A DNA stretch of 8,739 nucleotides, from NCBI GenBank assembly GCA_021163085.1, contig JAGGXL010000091.1:1-8739 (forward strand), written 5' to 3'. Origin of the DNA: Thermodesulfobacterium sp. GTDB taxonomy: Bacteria > Desulfobacterota > Thermodesulfobacteria > Thermodesulfobacteriales > Thermodesulfobacteriaceae. Shown here piece by piece: positions 1 through 5,880 of this stretch. The position numbers and the translations under genes are program-made. The notes beneath the pieces are model-generated. The model had not been told where the DNA came from. It did not search any database and saw only the letters and a list, made by a program, of their open reading frames with translations. Within the stretch, counting starts at the first letter, position 1. Each line of letters opens with the position of its first letter.

Positions 1-431
1 CAGGAAATCAAAAAACCCCTGCTCATACAAAGTCTTACGAAGGAGAGCCACTTAATTCTGTAAAAATAGAAACTATTGTAGAAGGAATAGGGATTGACTT
101 TGTGAAAGTGGTTGATCCCTATGATTATAGAAAGACTGTTAAAATACTTAAAGAAGTCAAAGAATATATTTCAGAAAGTGCAAAACCAGCTGTAGTTATT
201 TTAAGACATCCCTGTGTTTATACTAAAGAGGGACTTGAGAAGAACCCCAAAAAATCTGTTTCTATTAGCGAAGAAAAATGCACAGGGTGCAGATATTGTA
301 TATCTGAATTTGAATGCCCGGCTTTGCAGTGGAATGAAAAAAAGGAGAAGGTTTTTATTGATAAAACACTTTGTATAAATTGTGGATGTTGTATTTTTGT
401 TTGTCCTAAGAAAGCCATTTCTGAGGTTTGA
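1..431 (+). CDS. iorA: Indolepyruvate ferredoxin oxidoreductase, alpha subunit, C-terminal part (partial)
   Basis: The reading frame is open from the left edge (first full codon at base 3), so this is the 3' end of a gene that begins outside the window. The GTG at base 102 is internal, not a start, because family-like sequence continues upstream of it (GNQKTP, then IETIVEGIGIDFVKVVDPYD). IorA is the thiamine-diphosphate and iron-sulfur subunit of the cytoplasmic enzyme that oxidises arylpyruvates with CoA and ferredoxin to arylacetyl-CoA and CO2. Visible here are the end of the TPP-binding domain and a C-terminal ferredoxin domain with two [4Fe-4S] motifs: CTGCRYC followed by ECP (first Cys codon at 279, fourth at 315) and CINCGCC followed by VCP (first Cys codon at 372, fourth at 402). 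The spacing of the first motif (CxxCxxCx5CP) is as expected for IorA. The usual GHQ of the TPP domain reads GNQ. The stop lies just ahead of the iorB ATG. Confidence 0.93.
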   Translation, partial: GNQKTPAHTKSYEGEPLNSVKIETIVEGIGIDFVKVVDPYDYRKTVKILKEVKEYISESAKPAVVILRHPCVYTKEGLEKNPKKSVSISEEKCTGCRYCISEFECPALQWNEKKEKVFIDKTLCINCGCCIFVCPKKAISEV

Positions 432-433
432 GT

Positions 434-880
434 ATGAAACTGGTAATTCTTGGTAGAGGGGGGCAGGGAGTTCTTTTTTTTTCAAAAGTTTTAGCTCGAA
501 TAGCAATTGAGGAAGGTAAATCTGTTAAAACAACTGAAATAAAAGGTATGGCAAAAAAAGGTGGTGTGGTTGAGGTGCAAATGAAAATCGGAGAAGGATA
601 TTCCCCCAGGGTTAAAAGAGGCTCTGCAGATCTCGTAATTTTGTTAAGTCCTGATTTGAAAGATTACGGAAAAACCTTTGGCAAAAAAATATTCACTTTT
701 AGTAAAAAAGAGATAGAGAGGGCTTTGAAAGAGATTCCTTTGAGATATGTTAATATATATTTACTTGGTATATTTCTTGCAAAAACTAACATTTTTGATA
801 TAGATAAAGCTGTAAAAGTACTGGATGAAAAAAACAAAAAAGCATTGTTAAAGGGGTATAACTATGTTCAATCCAGATAA
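434..880 (+). CDS. iorB: Indolepyruvate ferredoxin oxidoreductase, beta subunit
   Basis: This 148-residue protein belongs to the pyruvate/2-oxoacid ferredoxin oxidoreductase gamma family. It shows the N-terminal GRGGQG glycine motif (residues 7-12) and the TTEIKGMAKKGG segment (33-44), which is typical of IorB (compare SEVHGMAQRGG). It partners IorA in a cytoplasmic complex that uses ferredoxin and CoA. I chose ATG 434 because GAGG at 423-426 gives a Shine-Dalgarno site seven bases upstream. An in-frame TTG at 428 would overlap the iorA stop and has almost no spacing to that site. From memory, IorB proteins are usually about 190-200 residues, so this one is short. The missing part appears to be in the C-terminal half, and the frame ends cleanly inside the start of paaK. 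The gene carries a G6 tract (458-463) and a T9 tract (474-482) near its 5' end. The family call is firm; the aryl-specific call rests on iorA and paaK beside it. Confidence 0.88.
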   Translation: MKLVILGRGGQGVLFFSKVLARIAIEEGKSVKTTEIKGMAKKGGVVEVQMKIGEGYSPRVKRGSADLVILLSPDLKDYGKTFGKKIFTFSKKEIERALKEIPLRYVNIYLLGIFLAKTNIFDIDKAVKVLDEKNKKALLKGYNYVQSR

Positions 881-2138
881 AGAGACCTTACCAAGAGAAG
901 AAATTGAAAAACTTCAGCTTCAGAGGTTGAGGAAGATCTTACAATTTCTCAAAAATTCCCGCTCAAGACTTAAGGAAAAATATAAACATGTAAACCCTGA
1001 AGATATAAAAAGTCTTGAGGACTTAAAAGAGCTACCCTTTACTACCAAAGACGAATTAAGAGACTGTTATCCTTTTGATCACATAGCAGTTGATATTTCT
1101 AAATGTGCAAGAATGCATATGAGTTCTGGAACCACAGGGACACCAGTGATTAATATTATGACCAGAAATGACATTGTCCAGTGGGGCGAGATTATGGCAA
1201 GATGTCTTGCCTGTGCAACTTTGACACCAGAAGACAAAATTCAGATAATGCCTTCTTTTGGACTGTTTAATGGAGGTTTTGGATTTCATTACGGAGCTGA
1301 AACTCTTGGTTGTTTCATTGTGCCAGCAGGGCCTGGAAGGTCTCTTATGCAATTAAAACTTATAAAAGACCTTGAAGTTACTGCTTTTGGAGCTATAGCA
1401 AGTTATCCTGCAAGATTAATAGAAGTTGCAAAGGAAAGAGGTTTTGATTTCAAAGAAACCAAGCTCAGGGTAGCAATTCTGGGAGCAGAAACTTGGTCTG
1501 ATGAATATAGAAAACGCATAGAAGAAGAAATGGGTATTAAAACCTTTGATATTATAGGAATGACTGAAACAGGTGGAGTAGGGTTTGGAATAGATTGCCC
1601 TGCAAGAGCAGGAATCCATGTCTGGGAAGATCATTATATAGTTGAAATAGTAGATCCAGAAACTGGAGAGGTTCTTCCTGAAGGAGAGGAGGGAGAAATG
1701 GTAATTACTACTTTGACCCGGGAGGGATTACCTCTTATAAGATACCGTACAAGAGATATTACAAGAATTGTTAGCAAAGAACCCTGCGCTTGTGGGAGAA
1801 CTCATCTTAGGGTAGATCGTATAAAAGGACGCTGTGATGATATGTTAAAGGTAAAAGGGGTTAATTTTTATCCTTCTCAAATAGATGCAATCTTGATGAA
1901 ATATAAAGGACTTTCTCCTTATTATCAAATCGTGCTTGAAACAATTAAAGGAAAAGATGAAATAACTATAGTAGCAGAAAAAGTTCAGGGTGGTCTTTCT
2001 GAAAAGGAATTAGAACAGCTTGATCTGGAATTATACGATTTTCTTGGTTTTCACTGTAAAATTCAAATTGTTCCAGAAGGGACAATTCAACGAGTTCCTG
2101 GTAAAGCAGTAAGAGTAATAAATAAGAGGAAAAAGTAA
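864..2138 (+). CDS. paaK: Phenylacetate-CoA ligase (arylacetate-CoA ligase)
   Basis: This 424-residue adenylate-forming enzyme activates phenylacetate or a related aryl acid with ATP and CoA to arylacetyl-CoA, AMP and PPi. The start matches the family N-terminus (FNPDKETLPREEIE). Other landmarks are the phosphate-binding loop SSGTTGTPV (87-95), the adenine-binding GMTETGG (232-238), RYRTRD (293-298, with the ribose-binding Asp298), the Cys-rich PCACGRTH (Cys308, Cys310), GRCDDMLKVKGVNFYP, and a C-terminal RVPGKAVRV with the likely catalytic Lys414. The length is normal for PaaK. The start overlaps the iorB end by 17 bases and has an AAGGGG ribosome site at 851-856, so translational coupling is likely. 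Next to iorAB it probably feeds or drains the arylacetyl-CoA pool: it could salvage aryl acids into aromatic amino acids by reverse IOR, or gain ATP equivalents when amino acids are fermented. No aerobic paa ring-oxidation genes are visible. The exact substrate cannot be read from the sequence. Confidence 0.95.
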   Translation: MFNPDKETLPREEIEKLQLQRLRKILQFLKNSRSRLKEKYKHVNPEDIKSLEDLKELPFTTKDELRDCYPFDHIAVDISKCARMHMSSGTTGTPVINIMTRNDIVQWGEIMARCLACATLTPEDKIQIMPSFGLFNGGFGFHYGAETLGCFIVPAGPGRSLMQLKLIKDLEVTAFGAIASYPARLIEVAKERGFDFKETKLRVAILGAETWSDEYRKRIEEEMGIKTFDIIGMTETGGVGFGIDCPARAGIHVWEDHYIVEIVDPETGEVLPEGEEGEMVITTLTREGLPLIRYRTRDITRIVSKEPCACGRTHLRVDRIKGRCDDMLKVKGVNFYPSQIDAILMKYKGLSPYYQIVLETIKGKDEITIVAEKVQGGLSEKELEQLDLELYDFLGFHCKIQIVPEGTIQRVPGKAVRVINKRKK

Positions 2139-2161
2139 TTTATCGTAAAGAATTCAAAAGT

Positions 2162-2236
2162 TGGCTGGGGGAGGTGGATTCGAACCACCACTAGTGGATC
2201 CAGAGTCCACCGTCCTGCCGATTAGACGATCCCCCA
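2162..2236 (-). tRNA. tRNA-Gln (anticodon CTG)
   Basis: The minus strand folds into a full cloverleaf of 75 nt including an encoded CCA. The acceptor stem is TGGGGGA with TCCCCCA and discriminator G, then CCA. The D arm has stem GTC/GAC and GG in the loop. The anticodon stem is GTGGA/TCCAC with loop CTCTGGA, giving anticodon CTG for codon CAG. The variable loop is four bases (TAGT). The T arm is GGTGG, TTCGAAT, CCACC. The weakly pairing U1-A72 start (TGGGG...) is a known glutamine tRNA feature. It lies on the same strand as, and downstream of, the HDOD gene and has its own promoter. It converges on paaK, with 23 bases between the paaK stop and the tRNA 3' end. Confidence 0.96.
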
Positions 2237-2252
2237 AAGACTATAAATTATA

Positions 2253-2281
2253 ATAATAGTTAAATATTTAATAGTTGTCAA
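2253..2281 (-). promoter_or_regulatory. Probable sigma70-type promoter of tRNA-Gln
   Basis: Read on the minus strand, a perfect -35 box TTGACA (2276-2281) is followed after 17 bases by TATTAT (2253-2258). The tRNA 5' end lies 16 bases further on. This places transcription start about 8-10 bases before the mature tRNA, as is common for tRNA genes. An overlapping TATAAT immediately downstream is an alternative -10, but at a worse spacing (23). The -35 box begins 15 bases after the stop codon of the HDOD gene. Confidence 0.72.
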
Positions 2282-2296
2282 GAGTTTAATCTCGGT

Positions 2297-3880
2297 TTAG
2301 CTTTTGATTTTATTGAGTTCCTTATCTATTACAAGAGACACAATTCTCTTTTGACCTCTTAGTTTTAATATATCAATTCCGCTTTTTAATGTATTTAAAA
2401 TATTTTTTAACTGAGGCTCTGTTTTCGGATCAAGTTGTGAAGGATCATAAGAGATAACAGCTATATAAGGAGAATAAACAGTATTATATTTTTGATAAAA
2501 GGTTCTTTCTATAATTCTTAAAAGCTTTCTTGCGACTACCATAGCACCAAATAAAGGAGTTTCTGGCAAGATTACAGCGAACTGTTCAGGTTTAGAAAGT
2601 TTGGCTACTATATCAACTCTTCTCAAATTTTTTAAAAATTCTTGTGCCAAAAGTTTTAAAATGTTTTCTTCCTCCTCCACCCCGTAAAGCTCTGTAATTT
2701 GAGAAAATTTATCTACTTCTATTAAAAGAATGCTTACAATTCTTCTATATCTTTTAGCCCTTAAAAGTTCTTCTTTTAATCTTTTTAAAAAGTAGGACTC
2801 GTTATAAAGACCTGTTAGAGGGTCTAATATAGAACCTTCTTCGAGCTTATTCTTTAAAGTTTCTATTTCTTCAATAAGAACTTCTTTTTCTCTGGTAACT
2901 TTTGCTAGTTCATCCTGATACAATTCTATAAGATTTTCTTCTTTTTTCTTTTGCTCTTCAAGCTTTTTAATCTGTATTTTAAGTTTTTCCTCTTGCAGTT
3001 TAATCCATTTAGTATAGGGAGTGAGAAGATAGTCTTTGTAGTTAAAGATTTCATAAAAAACGTTTGTCCATTCAGGAAGAGAATCCAGTAATTTTTCTAT
3101 TTGGGAATCGTTTAAGTTAAAATAGGTTTTGCCAAAGTTTTTGAAATTTTTAAATTTTCTTTCCCTTTCTACACTAAAGTAGCAGCCTACACCGAGGTCT
3201 ATAAAATTTAAAAATTTAACATCTTCAAAAATTTTAGGAGGAACATCCTCAGGTAAGTCAGGGAATTGATGATGATAGCGAATGTTAAGCACAAATCTTC
3301 TGGGGAAATTGTAGGATTCAAAATATTCGCTCCCTATGGTAGCATGGTCAACTTCAAAGACTTCTCTTTCTGCCTGACAAAGGGTTTTGCCCAGTTTTTT
3401 GAGTTTAAGAACTTTTAAATATCCCTCAGGGAACAAAGAATATAGAACAATTATGCCAAAATCCATAAGATACGAAGAGATATGTAAATGGGAAGGATAA
3501 GCTTCAAAATTAAAAGCACATATAAAAGAAAAGCAGAGATTGGCAATAGCTCTTGCCCAAAACAAAGAAAAGCTGAATTCATTAAAGGTAACTTTGCTTA
3601 ATTTTGTAGAAACATAACTCAAAACAAGAATTTTTACCATATCTTCCCCAAGAATTAACAAAGCCATCCTTACATCTTGAACAGGTGGGTTGTCTTTTCT
3701 ATATTTTGGCTGATTAGCTACAGAAATAATAAGAGAAGAAAGCTCTGAATCTCGATTTATAAGTTCCAGAAATTCTCTTTCTGATTTTAATAAAAGAGTT
3801 TCTAAAATCCCTTTAACTGTTTCAGGAAGAGGGATTAGCGTTTTTTGAGAAAGTTTTAACAGTCTATTTATCTCTCCCAT
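2297..3880 (-). CDS. HDOD domain protein with coiled coil and degenerate GGDEF domain
   Basis: This is a 527-residue, probably cytoplasmic signalling protein with no signal peptide or clear membrane segment. Residues about 12-215 match an HDOD domain: an early LPETV segment, VQDVRMALLILGEDMV (67-82), a helix with LFWARAIAN (106-114), DHATIGSEYFESYNFP (178-193) and HH at 203-204. HDOD is an HD-related fold without phosphohydrolase residues that often acts in bacterial signalling. Residues about 292-350 are Lys/Glu-rich and heptad-like, a likely coiled coil and dimer interface. Residues 351-520 are a GGDEF fold: DPLTGLYN (353-360), IEVDKF (387-392), RRVD (420-423) and FAVILPET (434-441). The active-site signature is KPEQF (430-434) instead of GGDEF, and the first metal Asp is Glu387, so cyclase activity is unlikely. 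The domain may bind a nucleotide, bind a partner or be structural. The start ATG has AAGGA just upstream. The cellular role is unknown. Confidence 0.88.
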   Translation of the reverse strand: MGEINRLLKLSQKTLIPLPETVKGILETLLLKSEREFLELINRDSELSSLIISVANQPKYRKDNPPVQDVRMALLILGEDMVKILVLSYVSTKLSKVTFNEFSFSLFWARAIANLCFSFICAFNFEAYPSHLHISSYLMDFGIIVLYSLFPEGYLKVLKLKKLGKTLCQAEREVFEVDHATIGSEYFESYNFPRRFVLNIRYHHQFPDLPEDVPPKIFEDVKFLNFIDLGVGCYFSVERERKFKNFKNFGKTYFNLNDSQIEKLLDSLPEWTNVFYEIFNYKDYLLTPYTKWIKLQEEKLKIQIKKLEEQKKKEENLIELYQDELAKVTREKEVLIEEIETLKNKLEEGSILDPLTGLYNESYFLKRLKEELLRAKRYRRIVSILLIEVDKFSQITELYGVEEEENILKLLAQEFLKNLRRVDIVAKLSKPEQFAVILPETPLFGAMVVARKLLRIIERTFYQKYNTVYSPYIAVISYDPSQLDPKTEPQLKNILNTLKSGIDILKLRGQKRIVSLVIDKELNKIKS

Positions 3881-4001
3881 TTTTCCTTATTTAGGTTAAA
3901 ATAATTTAGTTAAAATAATAGCATTAATAATAGCAAATATTTTTTGTTTTTGAAAGAGTTAAGATAGATTTTGTATCAGAAACGATATAAAGGAGGGAAA
4001 A
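3881..4001. promoter_or_regulatory. Divergent intergenic region between the HDOD gene and proA
   Basis: These 121 very AT-rich bases separate two divergent genes, so they must hold or lie near promoters for both. On the plus side there is a strong ribosome site AGGAGG (3991-3996), five bases before the proA ATG, and a possible -35 TTGAAA (3950-3955) whose -10 partner 17 bases on (GTATCA) is poor. On the minus side AAGGA precedes the HDOD start, but no convincing -35/-10 pair was found. Short direct repeats lie nearer the HDOD gene. Promoter function is inferred from gene orientation; the exact elements are not established. Confidence 0.5.
3891..3935. repeat. Short tandem direct repeats in the divergent promoter region
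   Basis: TTAGGTTAAAATAAT (3891-3905) is followed at once by TTAGTTAAAATAAT (3906-3919), the same word with one G missing. AATAATAGCA (3914-3923) is repeated exactly at 3926-3935. The repeats lie 11-55 bases upstream of the HDOD start. They could be a regulator binding site with a period of about 12-15 bases, or simple AT-rich duplication. Confidence 0.45.
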
Positions 4002-5267
4002 ATGGGTGAAGAAAAGCTTAAAGAAATGATTCTTGATATGGCAAAAAGGGCAAAAATAGCTTCTAAAGAGCTGGTTACACTTTCTTCTAATACAAAAAAC
4101 GAAGTGTTAAAAAGAGTGGCTCAAAAGCTAAGAGAAAAAAAAGAAGAGCTTAAAAAGATTAATGAAAAAGATGTAACCCAAGCAATAAATCAGGGACATA
4201 CACGAGCTTTTATTGATAGATTAACTCTTACAGATAAGATTATAGAAGGAATGGCCAAAGGATTGGAAGAAGTTGCTATGCTTCCTGATCCAGTTGGAGA
4301 GGTAGTGAAGATGTGGAAAAGACCTAATGGACTATGGGTTGGAAGAATGAGGATACCACTGGGTGTAATAGCTATGATTTATGAAAGCAGACCCAATGTT
4401 ACCATAGATGCAGCTGGACTATGTTTTAAGAGTGGAAATACAGTAATTTTAAGAGGAGGAAAAGAAGCTTTAAATTCAAATTTAGCCTTGGGAGGAATTT
4501 TTAGAGAAACTTTAAAGGAGTTTAATATCTCAGAAGATGCAGTTCAGGTAGTCCCAACCCCGGATAGAAAACTTATGGAATACATGTTGGAACTGGAAGA
4601 ATATATAGATCTTGTTATTCCAAGAGGCGGAGAAGGACTTATAAGATTTGTTACAGAAAAAGCAAGAATGCCGGTTATAAAGCATTATAAGGGAGTTTGT
4701 CATGTATATATAGATGAAGAAGCAGATCTTAAAAAGGCAAAAGAGATTGCAATTAATGCTAAATGTCAAAGACCAGGGGTTTGTAATGCGATGGAAACTT
4801 TACTTGTTCATAAAAATATTGCAGAAAAAATATTACCAGATTTAGCAGAAGAATATAGAAAATATGGAGTGGAATTAAGAGGATGTTCTGAGACATTGAA
4901 ATATATACCCTGGATAAAGCCAGCAACAGAAGAAGACTGGTATGCAGAGTATCTGGACTTAATTTTAGCTATCAAAGTAGTAGAGGATATAGACTCAGCG
5001 ATAGAACATATTTCTAAGTATGGAAGTAACCATACAGAGGCTATAGTAACAGAAAATTATTCAAAGGCCATGAAATTTTTAAAAGAGGTTGATGCCAGTG
5101 TAGTTCTTGTTAATGCTTCAACAAGGTTTAATGATGGTGGAGAATTGGGACTTGGAGCAGAGATTGGTATTTCAACAACAAAAATACATGCTTATGGTCC
5201 TATGGGACTTGAGGAGTTGACTACAACAAAGTTTATTGTTTTTGGAGATGGACAAATCAGGACTTAA
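4002..5267 (+). CDS. proA: Glutamate-5-semialdehyde dehydrogenase (gamma-glutamyl phosphate reductase)
   Basis: ProA catalyses the second step of proline synthesis, the NADPH-dependent reduction of glutamyl 5-phosphate to glutamate 5-semialdehyde, in the cytoplasm. The protein has 421 residues, the usual length, and belongs to the aldehyde dehydrogenase superfamily. Landmarks are IPLGVIAMIYESRPNVT (118-134), GNTVILRGGKEA (145-156), the active-site region CQRPGVCNAMETLLVH with catalytic Cys261, and the family signature ASTRFNDGGELGLGAEIG (372-389) followed by HAYGPMGLEELT. The ATG has an ideal Shine-Dalgarno site, AGGAGG, five bases upstream. The gene leads a plus-strand group with nadD, mutS and a LysM gene. 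A proA-nadD neighbourhood is familiar in bacteria, often with proB and obg, but neither proB nor obg is in this window. Confidence 0.97.
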   Translation: MGEEKLKEMILDMAKRAKIASKELVTLSSNTKNEVLKRVAQKLREKKEELKKINEKDVTQAINQGHTRAFIDRLTLTDKIIEGMAKGLEEVAMLPDPVGEVVKMWKRPNGLWVGRMRIPLGVIAMIYESRPNVTIDAAGLCFKSGNTVILRGGKEALNSNLALGGIFRETLKEFNISEDAVQVVPTPDRKLMEYMLELEEYIDLVIPRGGEGLIRFVTEKARMPVIKHYKGVCHVYIDEEADLKKAKEIAINAKCQRPGVCNAMETLLVHKNIAEKILPDLAEEYRKYGVELRGCSETLKYIPWIKPATEEDWYAEYLDLILAIKVVEDIDSAIEHISKYGSNHTEAIVTENYSKAMKFLKEVDASVVLVNASTRFNDGGELGLGAEIGISTTKIHAYGPMGLEELTTTKFIVFGDGQIRT

Positions 5268-5880
5268 AAAAATAGGTATCCTGGGGGGGACTTTTGACCC
5301 TCCACACCTTGCGCATTTAAGAATAGCAGAAGAAGTAAGAGAAGCCTATCTCTTAGACAAGATTTTTTTCATCCCTGCAAGTGTTCCTCCTCATAAGAAG
5401 AACTACACCGTTACTCCTTTTAAAGATAGACTGAAAATGGTAGAGCTTGCAATTCAAAGTAATAACTTTTTTGAAGCTTTAGATATAGAAAAGGATATAA
5501 TACCTTCCTATACTTTGAAAACTTTGCAGAAATTAAAAGAGACTTATCCTGAAGTAGAAAAGTTTCTTATAATCGGTTGGGATAGTTTTTGTGAATTTGA
5601 AACATGGTGGAATTATGAAAAAATTGTAAATTTTGCAAATATTATAGTGATCCCGAGAAGATTAATCTCTTGGGAAAAAATTGAAGAATATTTTTATAAA
5701 AAGGTCAAAGAACTTTGGGCAGAAGAAGCCTTTAACAGAGTATATTTTTTCAAAATAAAAACCTTTGATATTTCAAGCACACTTATAAGAAATTTGTATA
5801 AAGAAGGAAAATCTATAAGATACCTTGTTCCAGATAGTGTGTTTTTTTATATTCAGGAAAAGGGTTTTTACAGGTCATGA
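5248..5880 (+). CDS. nadD: Nicotinate-nucleotide adenylyltransferase
   Basis: NadD joins nicotinate mononucleotide and ATP to form deamido-NAD, an essential step of NAD synthesis. The 210-residue protein shows the nucleotidyltransferase motif GGTFDPPHLAH (13-23, with the two His), PASVPPHK (43-50), LIIGWDSF (107-114, where the family usually has IGxD) and the C-terminal ISSTLIR (175-181). The start is uncertain. ATG 5248 lies inside the end of proA, a 20-base overlap, and has GGAG directly against it, closer than ideal. An in-frame TTG at 5236 would add four residues but has no ribosome site. Reinitiation by ribosomes finishing proA is likely. The motif region contains a G7 run (5283-5289), unusual in this AT-rich sequence. 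The stop overlaps the mutS start as ATGA. Confidence 0.95.
   Translation: MDKSGLKKIGILGGTFDPPHLAHLRIAEEVREAYLLDKIFFIPASVPPHKKNYTVTPFKDRLKMVELAIQSNNFFEALDIEKDIIPSYTLKTLQKLKETYPEVEKFLIIGWDSFCEFETWWNYEKIVNFANIIVIPRRLISWEKIEEYFYKKVKELWAEEAFNRVYFFKIKTFDISSTLIRNLYKEGKSIRYLVPDSVFFYIQEKGFYRS

Noticed and set aside
102..104. GTG as a start of a separate small ferredoxin gene
   Set aside because: The frame is open upstream to the window edge and the upstream residues match IorA, so this is an internal codon of a truncated longer gene.
201..506. Minus-strand open frame opposite iorA and iorB
   Set aside because: It lies across two well-supported plus-strand genes, resembles no family I recognise and is a shadow. 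The same holds for minus-strand frames at 218-418, 1056-1352, 1416-1634, 4530-4769 and 6815-7087.
2139..2180. Possible intrinsic terminator after paaK
   Set aside because: No GC-rich stem with a T run is present. The first hairpin met is the T arm of the antisense tRNA, which lacks a T run.
2190..2201. ACTAGTGGATCC, the SpeI-BamHI string of common cloning vectors
   Set aside because: It falls exactly in the anticodon stem and variable loop of tRNA-Gln and is explained by the tRNA; no other vector sequence flanks it.
3950..3978. TTGAAA and GTATCA, 17 bases apart, as the proA promoter
   Set aside because: The -10 box is too poor to call as a feature; it is mentioned only in the description of the intergenic region.
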